A stretch of 64,000 bases of DNA from Epithemia pelagica (GCA_946965045.2 OX337236.1:3224001-3288000), one strand, 5' to 3'. Positions 20,095-33,800 are shown, counted from the stretch's first letter. Notes: generated from the letters alone by a model not told the origin. A program made the numbers and translations.

Positions 20095-21206
20095 GTTGTT
20101 CGTTTGGTGATGTTGTTTGGTTGTTTGTTGGGAAGGAAGAGATGCTAGCCCTAACACGAACCCAAGTTCTACAGGTGGGGTTCATTTCAAGACTGGCCAA
20201 AACAATCTGAGGGCAAACATTTCCTGATCACCCCGCAAGGAACTTCGAGAACTTCGCCGATGATGGGGCAGTCCTCTGAAACGAATTGGTGGTCATAATA
20301 CACTTCCTTTATACTCATTTGTTTCCAGTACCAGACGCTGGAAAGTGGTAATGGAATGTCTCCTTCATGTCCGATGGCAGAGGTTCTGATTGGGGACCGG
20401 ATCGCATCGGACATTATGGATAAAATGAAGACGACTCCACTTTCTGTTTTGCTGCTGACTGCTGACTGGTGAAAAGAACCATTACAGATTACAGCCCGAC
20501 GCAATGGGCTGTAGTGATTGAGTTTGCGTATTCGATTGATAGTCCGAGTTCCGAGTTCCCATTATGATTCGATATTCGATCCTTCATACAGCAACTTGTA
20601 TATTGACGGATTGACTGGAACTGGTCATGTCGAATCTATCGAGAGCTGATCGAGAGCTGATCGAGAGCTATCGAGAGCTACCTCTATGGATACAGAAGAC
20701 TCATTCTGTGGATAGCGCAAAAATCTACAGCTAGACTACCTAGGAAGTTAGGTAGGGACGTAGGTCTTCTATGCAAGATCTATTGAAAACCTCACACCCA
20801 GACTGAAACTACTGGAAATGAACAGGTAGGTAGGAGAAGTAGAGATCGAGAAGACTGATCAAAATCAAAGAATATGTGTGGGTCCTACGAATTTTGGTCA
20901 ATCACCCTCCTGACTTATTTTCGTCACTGACGGTTTCGCGTCGTCGAGGATGACGTCACATCCTTGGATCTGGCCCTACAGGCTGACTGGTCAAACGAAC
21001 CCTATTCTATATTCTACTATTAATAGCTATCTTTTTGCTTTTTTGGAAATGAGGTAGGATGGTAGTAATGTAGGACGGACTCTACACGGTCCGCCTGCGA
21101 GTCGGTCGTGGTTCGTGGTGCACATAGCGAAGCGACTCCCTAGCTATCTATGGATATATGGTGGGCTACCCATATTGCTGTCACTCATGATAAATGACTA
21201 CTCCTA
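20095..21206. other. Intergenic region upstream of the class C receptor
   Basis: No gene supported. It holds the receptor promoter, a short tandem repeat at 20641-20680, and the flank of the mariner insertion. Confidence 0.5.
20641..20680. repeat. Short tandem repeat, unit about GAGAGCTGATC, four units
   Basis: GAGAGCT recurs four times at 10-11 bp spacing. Minor. Confidence 0.7.
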
Positions 21207-23139
21207 CTCCCTCTGGACCGTATTTGTGTCACGAATTGAAAAAAAATACTGTAACTTTACGGGCTTATGTCCGTTTATACTAAAAATTGTATAGATCGGT
21301 CAGTCTTTCCAAGACCTACATTTCCATGTATAATTTGTATGTTCGATCTCTCATTTCTGGAGCCATACGAGGGAACTAAAGCACACCAAAAAAACTTGTC
21401 GAACTTTGCCGTACCGGTTCATGCCCCCTGACTCCTTTCAAGACCCAGCCCTTCTAGGGGAGGCCCAGGGGGGTCCAAAGAGAAGGGAAATGCGTCCCCA
21501 AGACCGTGGACGTGCCATGGTGCTTCTCCTGGCCTTGGCTAAAAATGGCAAGCTTCCTAATGGTGCCATTTCAGATGTCGCCAAAAAATTTGGTGTTCAC
21601 AGAACCTCTATAAGTAAACTTTGGGCGCGTGCCAAGCTGACTCGTGTGTCGGGCGTAATTAACTCACCAGAAATGCGATCCAAGGCTTGCAGGCGCGGAC
21701 GAAAGCGTATCTATTTGTCTCCGATCGTTAGGGAGGCCGTTAAATCAATCCCTCTACTTCGTCGAACAACACAGAGAAAACTCTCCGCCGAGTTGGATGT
21801 TGGCAAGGGAACTGTGCAACGATGGAAAGAAAGAGGCATTCTGAAGTCTCACACCAACTCATTGCGTCCATACCTCACAGAAACAAACAAGCTGTCCAGA
21901 TACCTCATGGCAACTTCTTTTATCAGTAAGACTAAGCCCGGTGAGTACCAGGATATGATGGATTTGATTCATTTGGACGAAAAATGGTTTCATGTGTCGC
22001 GCGACGGACAGCGTTTCTTGCTAACGGATGATGAACCAAAGCCATACCGGTCATGTAAACACAAATCACACATCACCAAGGTAATGTTCCTATGTGCTGT
22101 CGCCCGACCTCGTTTTGTGCCTTCTATGAATGCTTGGTGGGATGGAAAGCTTGGCATTTGGCCTGTTGGAAAGTGGGTTCCGGCGCAACGCTCTTCCGTG
22201 AACAGGCCAAAGGGCACCCGCGTGTGGAAAAACCAGACAATCACAAGAAAGGTGTACAGGGACCTACTGATGGAAGAATTGATGGAAGCTATTCTATGTA
22301 AGTGGCCTGAAGGGGACAGGAACAGAAGGAAAATCAGACTTCAACAAGACGGTGCAAAAAGCCACATTGAGGAGAATGATCCACATTTTGTTGAGTTTCT
22401 CAAGGCAATGAAAGAGAAAGGAATCAATGCAGAGTTCTACACACAGGCAGCCAACAGCCCAGACACTAATATATGCGACTTGGGTTTCTTTCGAGCAATC
22501 CAAAGCTATAGTTTGATTGTTGGATCGGATGAGAAGCTGTTGATTGAAGGAGTTCAAAAAGCGTACGAGGAATACCCAAGAGAAAAACTGAATCATACCT
22601 GGCTGACATTACAATCTTGTTTCAATTGCATTATTGAGCAGGAGGGTGGCAATGATTATGCAATTCCCCATATGAGCAAGGAAGCACTTGAAAGGAGAGG
22701 AGAGCTCCCCCTTGTTCTGGAGGTGACCGATGCCTACTCACATCCTTCAAACAACAATTTGCATGTAGACTCCTAATGACACTAGTATATCTATTGAATA
22801 CCTGGCCGACCTCCAAGTGAGACAGGAGGCGGCCAGGGGCTACGGCCATTGATTGTCACCATAGGACAGCATTTGATATTAGGAAGGGTTTGTTTGTTCG
22901 TGTTGTTTGTTTTGTGTGGCTGGTGGAGGGAGACAAATGAGCGTTCATACCGATGGGGAGTTGGTGTTGAAGACTAGGATGAGTTTTAGGCACGTGTCTC
23001 GTGGTATGTTCATCTCTAAAATTCGACTCCGAATGAGCCGGCCAGTTCCCCGTAGGTTTGTACCAGGGTCTACGTGATGTATTAAGGCGACTAATTTTAC
23101 TCGTTGGTCGCGCGAGACACAAATACGGTCCAGAGGGAG
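21207..23139 (+). mobile_element. Full-length mariner-type DNA transposon, 1,933 bp
   Basis: The first and last 24 bases (21207-21230 and 23116-23139) are inverted repeats starting CTCCCTCTGGACCG and matching nearly perfectly. TA flanks both ends (21205-21206 and 23140-23141), as for the Tc1/mariner superfamily. The single gene (21421-22776) is open over its whole length, so the element may be active. A truncated derivative is at 8561-9258. Confidence 0.92.
21421..22776 (+). CDS. Mariner-type transposase
   Basis: From an ATG at 21421 the protein is 451 aa. The N-terminal part has helix-turn-helix features (GAISDVAKKFGVHRTSISKLW, then a second segment with TQRKLSAELDVGKGTVQRW). The catalytic domain shows LIHLDEKWF (first Asp), LQQDGAKSHI (second Asp) and NSPDTNICDLGFFRAIQS (third Asp in CDLGFF). 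By my count 42 residues separate the second and third Asp, against 34 in animal mariners and 39 in many plant mariner-like elements. NSP followed by DLGFFRAIQS is the plant-like signature. It binds the terminal repeats and carries out cut-and-paste transposition into TA. No frame damage is visible. Confidence 0.9.
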   Translation: MPPDSFQDPALLGEAQGGPKRREMRPQDRGRAMVLLLALAKNGKLPNGAISDVAKKFGVHRTSISKLWARAKLTRVSGVINSPEMRSKACRRGRKRIYLSPIVREAVKSIPLLRRTTQRKLSAELDVGKGTVQRWKERGILKSHTNSLRPYLTETNKLSRYLMATSFISKTKPGEYQDMMDLIHLDEKWFHVSRDGQRFLLTDDEPKPYRSCKHKSHITKVMFLCAVARPRFVPSMNAWWDGKLGIWPVGKWVPAQRSSVNRPKGTRVWKNQTITRKVYRDLLMEELMEAILCKWPEGDRNRRKIRLQQDGAKSHIEENDPHFVEFLKAMKEKGINAEFYTQAANSPDTNICDLGFFRAIQSYSLIVGSDEKLLIEGVQKAYEEYPREKLNHTWLTLQSCFNCIIEQEGGNDYAIPHMSKEALERRGELPLVLEVTDAYSHPSNNNLHVDS

Positions 23140-24155
23140 TACCAGACAATTCATGTGGGAAAGAGTTCGTGCTTTCATATTATAGATCATATTTCCATGA
23201 ATCACTCAAAATACAGAACTCCGGTATCGACGGATCTGCGTCAGGTTTGGTCAAGCTTAGTACGGATCACTGTCAAAAGCACGTCAATGTTTGGAAGTCG
23301 CCATAGGTGGGATAGCTCGTGTCATGTTCCCATTTCCCAGCATTTGCCAAGTCTAGCTAGCAGACTCCCAAGATCTAGATTGCCGCCAAGACCACAGTGT
23401 ACTTATACTTGCCAATAGAATGAAGCAAAACTTGGACAAAAGTGCAAAAGAGGGGATGAGAGAAACTTTGCTTCGAGTGTCCCCCGCTTGCAACCATTGA
23501 CGCGTCGTATCTGTCAAAAATGGTTCTTCTCCCGACGTGACGAAACCTGAGGTCTGATATACACCTATTCATGTTTAATATTCGTATTTGATTTTATCTC
23601 TCATCTCTTATTAGACTCATATGGACGGTCCTCTGTTTGGGCTACCTGAGCTACCTACCGTACGTACTTATGAGAATGAAAATGGGAAGGAGCTTCCCTC
23701 TCTCATTCAAGACAATAGGCTGTTTCTGTTCTGACGTTGTTGAGGCTCAAATCCATGGCCTTTCGAAATGCTCTAGATTTTTCTCATTCTTTTCACGGAG
23801 GAAATGAAAGAATACGAGTATGCACAACTGTTCATAATAATAATAACTCATTGATTAGTTTAAATTAAACTGCCGGAGGCTTTAACGTCGCTGGTGAACC
23901 TAAGGGAGACGAATCCCGCCCGGCCCAGTCGACCAAGTATGCACAACTGTTCAAATTACAGCTCTATCGGTACTTGTGCTGTCTCTTCTGATGGAGGGAA
24001 AAAACAATATCTAATTATTGTTTTTTTCCTCAAGAGGCCTAAGACATTGCTCCATCACTGATAGATCTCATTTTCGAAAAGATACGTCTCTCATTTTCTC
24101 GTTTCTATTTGTTCTTTTGGATACTGGAAATCTAGGAACGATATCAACTGAGACA
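22777..24155. other. 3' part of the mariner element and intergenic DNA
   Basis: 22777-23139 is the non-coding right end of the transposon. 23140-24155 contains no supported gene; its last 100 bp are the leader of the gene at 24156. Confidence 0.5.
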
Positions 24156-26230
24156 ATGAAGCTTTCCTTTTCCATGATGATCGCCACCATGAGTGGTCTT
24201 GTTGTTCCCTTCGCAGCCGGTACGTAATCACCTTCTTGGACAATGAAGCAGAATATCCTCTCCTCACCGAGTTTCTGTTTTTAGCCAGCGAGGACGTTTT
24301 GCCGGCCCACACCATGTGGCTCATGGGCAAATCCGGAGTGTACGTGATGAGTCCCGATGGATCCGAAACGTACCGTACCATTCCGGGTAGCGCCATTTGT
24401 GGAGAGAACCCCGATCCGAGCGACTGGCGCTTTTGTCGGTTCAACAGTGTGGTTTCGGACGGTCAAAAGTATGTGTGGGCTGGCGTCAACCGTGGCAAGG
24501 CCACGGTCGATCTCTTTGATCTGGCGACCGGGGCCATGGCAGGAGCCTTTGAAACCTGTCCGGAAGCCAGTGAATTGGAATACCATTCCTTGCGCAATGA
24601 AATTTGGGTCCGTTGCGGTGATTTGGATGTGAACAGTACCGATCCTACCCATTTGGATGTAATTTCGGCTTCCAATCCTTCGGGTGAGATTCAAACCAAC
24701 ATTTTGGCCCAGGAACGCGCCCTCCAAGATGGCTTGTCCTCGAGTGGAAAGTCTGTCATCAACAGTGACTTGGGAGATGTGGGATACATGACGGACAGCG
24801 AACAGCCCTTTTTGTTCAAGATTGATTTGAGCACCAAGGAGATTATTAACAAGTTTGAGATGCCGGATCCCAAGCCTCATGGACTGGAAGAGGCGGCCTT
24901 CTCCAAGGTCAACAAGCACATTTACCTTCGTACCTCCATGTGTTGCAGCTGCGGAGCCACGGATGGATCCACGGATATCGACTCCTGTGGACGTGGTCCA
25001 GGATCCGACGTTACCCCCACTACGGGTATTACCGCGTACGTATATTCCACAGAATGCCTTGTTTCAGATTTCTCTTAAATACTCTGATTCTCATGTTGTT
25101 GGTGTCTCACACAATGTATTTCGTGTGTCGTGTAGTGGCCAAACGGTTACGGGTGTGTGTGGTGGAAGCTGTGAAGGCAAGGCGAATGTCGATACCGTGG
25201 GAGTCCTTGAATTTGATACCACCACCGATACGATTGTCGGATCTCACACGTTTGCCGATGGGATTGGTGGTGATCCTCATATTTCTCCCGATGGCCGTAC
25301 GTTTTAGAACTGCATACACTCCAAGTTGGATGAATAGGAATATTCGAGATGGATAGGATCACTCACGAGACTGCGTTTCGTTTGTTTTGTCTTACAGGTT
25401 TTGTGGTCATGCTCGGCCGTAATGCCGGTAAAACGATTCGTATCCTCAAGGCCGGCACGAGTGGACAGAAATCCACCGTCTTTGTGGATTTGGAGCTGGG
25501 CTTTGAAACGGCCGGCTTTGAAGGACTCCGCGTGGCCCGATACGTGGGATTTGTGGAATTCGGCGGCCAGACCTTGTTTATCATGCCGTCGGGAACCGAG
25601 CACAAGATTGCCATTGTCGACTTTACGGGAGAAAGTCCCACGTTTGGTGTGACCAAGGTGGTCTTGACCGACGCCGTGTTTGAAAAGGGCAATGCGCCGC
25701 ACGGTCGGTTCCGTCGCGTCGCGTGGGCCGTAGACACTCCCTTTGTTTGGACGAATGATAGCAGTGAAGATGAAGTCTACGTTGTGGATGTGATTCAGGG
25801 CAAGGTCGTTCGCACTCTTTCCATGGATACTTCCACCATTGTGTCGGTCCAGCATGTGGCACATGCTCGCGAAGAAGCCATGAAGGCCGATATTCTGCAA
25901 GAGGTGCAGGCGAGCTTGGACGCCCAGGAAGCTTCCTTTGAGGCCCGACAGAAATCGGCGGCCTCCACCAATCCACAAGGCAACACCCCAGACAACAAAA
26001 ATGACAAGGATGATGACTCGAATGAGGCCTTGAGCATTGCGGCCATTGTCATTGGAATGATTGCTCTCGTGGTCGGTATCGCCAACTTGATTGTGATGCA
26101 GTCTCTCAAGGCCAAGATGCTGGCCAACAATAGTAATGCGGTTCCGGCGCAAATTGCCAAAGAAAAGATGGACGATGAAGTGGGATCCAAGACGAGCGAA
26201 CAGCAGCCCTCCATGGCATCCGTGGCTTGA
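24156..26230 (+). CDS. Secreted single-pass membrane protein with a propeller-like ectodomain, four exons
   Basis: Exons 24156-24219, 24285-25035, 25136-25296 and 25398-26230 join in frame to 602 aa. All three introns start GTACGT and end in AG (65, 100 and 101 bp). Exon 1 encodes exactly a signal peptide (MKLSFSMMIATMSGLVVPFA). The body consists of repeating short beta-type units (SGVYVMSPDGSETYR, KYVWAGVNRGKATVDLFDL, NEIWVRCGDLDV, VGVLEFDTTTDTIVGSHTF, GDPHISPDGRFVVML), as in YVTN or lactonase-like beta-propellers. There is a Cys-rich loop, CCSCGATDGSTDIDSC. Near residues 535-560 is one membrane helix (SIAAIVIGMIALVVGIANLIVM), then a charged cytosolic tail of about 40 residues. I know no named family; a cell-surface binding role is inferred. 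Confidence 0.8.
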
Positions 26231-27589
26231 ACACCAGGATCGTCCTTGTAGGCCAGGCCAACCCCCATGAGGGAACATGGAACGGAAATCGATTGCATGG
26301 AAAATAACAGTTATCAAACATGTATATATATAGTGTTCTTGTTGACAGTGGTGTAGACTTTACAGAGAATCGGATGATTAGATCATGTCCAGCCCAGTCG
26401 CTTGTCCAATTCCCAGCATGGCAGGAGAACCAACTGGCCTTATTGTCGGCACAAGAACAGTTTGATCCAACCAAACCTTGATTCGTTGAACTTGTAATAC
26501 CTAGTACCCCACATATCCTCCAATGGCGTAGCAGTTGCTATTCCTGGAATCGTTGACCAACAAGGTGGTCTCCACCAGCAATGATTTCGGGTCGACCACC
26601 ATACTCTATCCTCCGGGACAAATAATGTCCTAGAGTGCTCCTCCTGTGATCCGAACGTGCTCGATTGCCAGTGTTGTGGAGGCAAAAGAGGATGGAAACG
26701 GAGGAATCGTCCACAACACACCACAGGTGTTGCGCAAAATGTGTGTGTGGTTTGTCCGGTAAAGAGACATTCAAAAGGACCTGTTCCCCGCCCGGCGTAC
26801 CAGAGACTCTGCCGGCGCCAGACTACGAGATAGAGTAGTGCGAGCATGCCACGATCGAGAGCTTTCCCCCATCGCATCAACAATGACTGATGTGCGTCAC
26901 GGGAAAATGTCTCTGGTACTCTACTACGAGTAGAGCGAAGTAGTTTACAACTAGGCGAGACAACATGTATCGTTTAAAATTATATCTCATATCAGGTCAT
27001 TCTCGAATGATAGGTTGTGTGTAAGGCATCCGGGAGCCGGGAGGGCTCTCCCCCACCAGTCCCTTTGTGACGGATGACGGATGGCTTTTGGGTTTTGTGT
27101 TTTGTGGTGTTCTCCCCTCTCCTTGGGACTGTTTGCGGTTTTTGGGTGTGTGTCTTTCTTCCTTTTTTCTGGAAACTCTCTCTTCGCGGTATCTCCATGG
27201 ACCATTGCAAACTCGAACGACGACAACAACGGGGGTTTGTGGTTGTTGCTGCAACAAGTGTTTGCCGTTTGGTATAGAGAGAGACGATTTTGGAGTGCCA
27301 GTGTGGTGACGATCCGAATCCGTTCGAACCGATTCCATAACGACCACGGGGAACCAAAAACCTGTCACGCTGTCCAATCCACAAAGGAAAGAACAACACT
27401 CTACCACGTTTGTCGTACATTCTTGGTGAAAGAACGAGAAAATACTTGGTTCACACACATAGTCGGATCCAACTAGCAAGAGCGACTTTGAGGCTCACGG
27501 GGCACGGAGCATCTTATATTTGTGAAACCTGAAACAAGGTGGTGTCGTGTTGGAGATTCCAAACCAACCAACCAATCATAATCATTATC
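26231..27589. other. Intergenic region
   Basis: Open frames on both strands (for example 26992-27479 minus) show no recognisable domain and overlap one another, so I leave them out. The last 100 bp lead into the giant gene at 27590. Confidence 0.5.
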
Positions 27590-30007
27590 ATGGCCACAAC
27601 AACTTCTTCCTCCTCCTCGTCGCAATCTTGGAAATCACCATCGTCATCCGCGGCATCCTTACCGGGCGTCTTGGGGGCGTCAGCAGCAGCGACAGCAGGT
27701 CCATCGGGGTCTTCCATTGCCTCCTCGTCGAAATTGTCTTCACCGCGTCGGTCTCTTCGACAAACCTTGTGGGGTGTCAAACAACAACAGCAACAACAAC
27801 AACAACAACCACAGCAATCTGGTAGCAACAACAATACATACCAGACCACTAATAACAATAATGGCAGTATTGGACGAGGATTGGGCAGTGTGGCGGGACG
27901 GTATCAGCATCATGCCTTGGATTCGCCTCCCGATTCACCCGTCGAGGACCAGGATCCCGAGGACCATGCCACGAGTAAAAGTGGAGGACGGAGTAAAAGT
28001 GGTGGTGCATCGGTGCAATCGCAACGATCGCACTCCACGTCGGGTGGCGGGGGTGTCGTGGCGGCTTCCTTGGGACGAGTGGGCTTGTTTTTGGCCCACA
28101 CCAAGGCCAAGGCGGTCGCCTTGACGTATTCGCCCACGGGGTCCTCCGTAGGAGGAGACGATTCCGTCTTGGTCTATCAAGCCTCGCCCAAACAGCGTCC
28201 GGCATCCTCTTCTTCCTCAACAGCAGCAGCAGCAGCAGGACAAGCACCGTCATCACGAGGAGGATTGGCCCGACCACCCTTTTTGCCCCATTCGGATAGC
28301 AGCGGCAGCAGTAGTAGTAGTGACATTCACTATCAGGGTCCCATGACCGACAATACTACAGCCACCAATCCGGACAAGAAGAACAGGGAGGAGGAAGAGG
28401 ACAGTGTGTCGTACGAAGAGCAAAGTTATTACGACGAAGAAACAGTCGTCGAAGATGGTTCTTCCAATCCTCCGTACCAAAAAACACCCGACCAATCCTC
28501 CAAAACCAGAGCCTCCTTGGCTTCGCCTTCGTTGGCGCAACCACCACCCTTGTCCAAGCTGCCATCGTCGTCGCAACGTGTCGACGATGACGACGACGAC
28601 AATCATGACAATCATGAAAAGGATCCGGCCAGCAAATCACCACAACCAAATCACAACAACAACAACACTGTGATTCCCGGAACCACCTTGCGCAAACCCT
28701 CCGCTTCGTCGGGCACGGTAGCACCGCCCAACACCAACACCAACACCACGGCAACGACGAATCCTACAACTTCCACTACTCCTACCAAACTGGGCATTGC
28801 GCCCGAACAAATCCCCGAAATGCGTCGTTGCTTTACGACACTGTGTACACCCGGCATGGCCTCGGGAATCTTGTTTCACAATTCCCATTTAAAAGTGGGT
28901 GTCAAACAAGAATACACAACCACGACCACGACAAGTTCGACGACGGCACCCACCACTCAAACGGCTCGCGTGGCCCTCTTTTTTCAAGCCAATCATTCCA
29001 ACTTGTTTCGGTTCCGAGTGGCCGTCGAATCGGTCCCCCACTTGACCATGACCATGATGGCCTCTCCCACCAGTGACATGTTGACCTTGCACGGCATTCC
29101 CCTCTTGCCCGCCAAAAAGGCCTCCTCCATGACGTCCACGGAAAGCACCATGAGTACAACTGCAGCCGCACCGTCCCAAGTCAAATTGGCCTTGACCGTC
29201 ACGGTCAAACCCAATGTTCCCTTTGGAGCGGCACCCTCCTTGCGCATCTTGTTTGAAACCACGACGACCACGACAACGACAAACAACCATCCGGACAGTC
29301 ACCGAAGACAAGCGCATGAATATCCCATGCTGTTGCCCTTGGTGGCGGCCCATTTTGAAGCAGCATCGGCATCGTCGTCGTCGTCCTTGTCCGCCTCGTT
29401 GGACACGCACAACAAGAATTCCAAAACTGCCAAGGGCAGCAGTACCATGAGTAGTTGTCACAGCAGTGTGAGTGGACGAGGCGGACGTCGCAGTACCTTG
29501 CAGGCCAACAGTACCAGTACCAGTACCAGTACCAGTACCAACAAGGGTGTGTCGTCGACGGCCGCTTCCTCTTCTTCTTCCTCCCCCGTGAGACGATCCC
29601 GATCCAAATCTCCCAACTCTGCAACGGCATTGGCTCGAGGAGGAGACACGCAAACCTCGTCGTCGCAACAACAGCAACCAGCATCGGTGAATCGTCGTCG
29701 GGCTCGATCGAAATCGCCCACCGCGGCCTTGGCACTGGCACGAGGAGGCACGGGTAACAACCACCACAAGTCCACGACAAATCAGCAGCAGCAGCAGCAG
29801 TCCTCGAAACAACCATCCTCGAGTCGTCGATCACGGTCCAAATCTCCGGCCAGTGCCGTGGCGGTCCAACGAGGCACCAACAACAATAACAACAATACCA
29901 ACAACAGCTCATCGTCGTCGTCTCCGCGACGTCAGTCGAGATCCAAATCGCCCAGTACCGCGCAAGCCCTATTGGGACGCAACAACCACAACTCATCTTC
30001 CACGAGC

Positions 30008-30133
<126 letters not shown>

Positions 30134-30745
30134 CCTACAAATCGACGACGATCACGATCCAAATCGCCCACCAGCTCCTTGGCCATTCGTGGTAGTGAAG
30201 GGAAAACTTTGAGTAAGGAGGAGGACAAATCCAAGGCCGGCACCACGACAGCAACAACGATGCCGAAACGGTCTTCAGGTGGTAGTGGTAGTGGACGGGG
30301 AGGAACCAGTACTAGTACTGGTACCACACATGCTGGAAGTACCGCTGCCTTGTCGTCTTCGACGTCCTCCTTGAATCGACGGTCTCCCAGTCGCAGTCGT
30401 GTCCGGGGCAGTCCCTCGCGTCGATCCTCGTCCAACATGGGACCGACGGCACCCCTCAGTCCCACGGCACCACCCTTGATTGCAGCCGCGGCGGCCCGGG
30501 GAGAAGAACCAGTCTCGCGCAATGCCTCAAAAAAGATTCACGCCTTGGTCCAACAACAACAACAAACACCACCCCGCCGCAATACGGCCTCCGTGTCGCA
30601 ACTCATTTTGCAAAAACAACAAGAAATGATGGAACAATCGTCCAAACAATCATCACAAGCAGGAACGGCGGGACGAAAGTCCAAACCCACGAGTACTAGT
30701 ATGGGTTCGCTCTCGGCGGCATTGGAACAAAACAACAACAAGATC

Positions 30746-30832
<87 letters not shown>
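30746..30832. repeat. AAC microsatellite, 29 units, coding for poly-Asn
   Basis: Second pure in-frame AAC run in the same gene. Confidence 0.95.
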
Positions 30833-30834
<2 letters not shown>

Positions 30835-33800
30835 GTATCTGCATCCTTACAGCAAGAAGAGCACCAACCAGAAACATGGAACGAGCACTCCCTATTCCTC
30901 ATCTGCCTCCTTGGGACCAGGAGTCAGTCCCGTGGGTCGTCACGAGACGGGTAGCTCGACTCCGTCGTCGTCCGCATCGTCGGTTCAAGAGAATACCAGG
31001 AGCTCGGGTAGTAGCATGGTGGGTGACATTCCCACGGTCGGCTTGATTACCACCACCACCTTGGACGATGACAAGAGCAACAGTAGCAGTGGTGAGAACA
31101 GTCAAGGGAGTGACCCCAATGCTGCCATTTTCTCGTCCATCAAAAATGACAAACACCACCACAGCCGTTCCAGCAGCAACCGTGCCACAACCAAGAGCAA
31201 AACTCTGCACAGTAGTGGGAGTAATCTTCGTGACAACAACAATAACAGCGGGAGTACGTATCTGCGTGGAAATGGTAGTAACCATTCCACAACCATTACC
31301 AAGAGTTTGCAACCATCCGAGCCGCAGTCTGTATCCAAAGAAAGTGGTGATCCAACTGCAGCGACGACAGCACCCAAAAGAGGGTCCCGGACTTCCAAGC
31401 ACCGATCTGAGAAGGAAAGCACTCCTCAGGCTTCATCTGGGGACAACACTGAAGACCTGGATGCACCGCCGTCACCAGGAGCGACGGCTGCGGGTTCCAC
31501 ATCGTTGGAACAACGAAAGAAGCAGTTAATGGAAAAGTTGAGTGGACCACGTCGACGACCTCCGGCTCCTATGCAACGAGACTCGGCGGGCTCTTCGCAA
31601 CCACCTTCTGGATCACTTCCCAACCATCGACGGTCGTCCGCGTCATCCCAAGACAACTCAGTACCAACACAAGATGGAACCAGCAAAGAGGTGCAACAAC
31701 AGTTCTCTTCCTTTCATTCAATGGGAGATACAAGCATGGTCAGTGCGCTATCAGGGGCCTCAGTGGACACTGATGATGAGAACCACAACCACAGTGGTGG
31801 TGACAATCACCATAAGGATTCCAAACACAGACGAAAAAAGCCTCATCGTTCCGTTCAACGTCAACCTTCATCACAATCGCTCCAACGTCAGCCTTCGTCA
31901 CGATCACTCCAACGCGAGCCTTCGTCACAATCGCTCCAAGGGAAAAATCGCCCACCACGAGTGCCACAGCGCGTTCCCAGCAACGACAGCTCGCATAGCG
32001 GTTCGAACAAAATAGAGCACATGGCACAACGACGACGACCGTCGTTAAAGCGTTCCATGTCAGGAAGTCGGGTGACGGAGCTGGAGAACGAAATCATATC
32101 GAACAGTCAGCCACAAGCTTCCTCGGACTCCAAGTCGCTGAGTGTGTCTCAGCGACGGAAAAAGTTCCAACGGTCCTTGTCAGGCAGTGACATTGGTTCC
32201 GAAGACGAAAAGGAGGAAGCGACGGCGAAACAAGAAGAGAAACGACCAACCACATACAAGACTACTTTGAAACGGCCAAGTTATCCCCGCTCTCTGTCAG
32301 GATTAAATGACGACAACAACCAAGAACAACGACCGGTGGACGAGCAACCAGAGAAGGACAAAGAATCGAAACCGACGCTTTCAATTTCCGAACGACGTCA
32401 AAACTACCAGCGTTCGTTGTCCGGTAGTCGTTTGGTAGACGAAGACAAGCAAGATGGAAAAGCTTCTGATTCGAAATCCAATATTACAACGCATGAAGAG
32501 CAAACGGGCTCAATGACAATTGCGCAACGTCGGAAGAACTACACCCGTTCCCTGTCCGGAGGTCGCCTTGTCGAAGATTTAGAAGAGGGGACAACCACCA
32601 ATGATGCTGAGCTGTCCCATAGACCACAAGAATCGATCCAGAAAACAGCAGTTGGTGATTCAGACAGCAAAGCTCCAAGCGCATGGCAAGGTGTTTTGAG
32701 TAGTGTCAAGCGGACCTTGTCGCCGCAACGAGCAAGCCGACAGGAGCCGACAGTGCCCACGCACAAGACAGCAGTGACGGAGAATGCACACTCTGGAATT
32801 CAAAAGAAGAAGATGATGTTGGGTTCCAAACATTCATCCATGCCGGACCTCCAGTCTGACGAAAAGCATCCCATTTCCGAGCCGGTGGAAGGTGAAGGAC
32901 ATCAACAGACCAAATCAGGACGGCCCTGGCCATCGAGGATGCGGCGGAAAAGTCAAACTGCAGCCCAATCTGTACGGGAACTTGTTGCAGCTCACCAGCA
33001 ACAGCAGTCAGACACACAGACTGGTCCTCAAGAAGATTCCAGGTTTGTGTCTCCTCCACGACGACCAAAACAGTCGGAACAACCACTAACAGCCGCCTCC
33101 TCACCAAGACGTAGATCACAAACAGCTGGAGACGGAGGAGGTCCTCCAGTACCCTCGAAGCGTTCGGCCAAAGCTGGAGCGTTTCTTCGTCGGGCATGGT
33201 CACCCAACAAACGCAGCAACAGCCAAAAATCTCTTGACCTGGATCATGAACCCCCGGCTGGTCTTGCATCTGGACATCAATATGAAACCAATAAAACCAA
33301 CACGAGCGTTGCCAATCCAGTTTCGTTTGAAAAAGAAGATACAAATCGGGTGACAGAAGGAGAGTCTGGTGAAGGAGAAAATGACGTTCCAGACCAAAAG
33401 GAGGATTATGGCTCACGAGGTGGTTCCAAAGTCATGAAGAGCCCTTTCCATACTTTTTCGCTCAAGAAACGGCAGGAGCGAGCAAGATCCCTTTCACCAA
33501 ACAAACGATCTCTATCGTTTCGCAGCAGAAAGAAGAATGCCGCAACAGAGGCGGCACCCGAAGGAGATTCTGTCAAAACTGAACAGGAGTCGAAAGAGGA
33601 CCAAAAGGAGGAACAGAAACAAGAGCAACCAAATAAATTACCACCGTATCTTTTCAAAAGGAATCAAGCAGAAGAGACCGTGACTAAGATATCGCCCGAG
33701 GACGTCGTAGAAGCCAACCCGAATCAATCTCGTGGCGATGGTGCTCCGGGGCTACGTGGCAAGCTAAACCGAAGAGATTCCTTGCAACGTTTTAACTCAC

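Noticed and set aside
23860-23930. Possible tRNA gene
   Set aside because: A GC-rich stretch with partial self-pairing, but no A or B box and no cloverleaf.
26992-27479. Minus-strand open frames of up to 160 codons
   Set aside because: Overlapping frames with simple composition and no domain; most likely chance.
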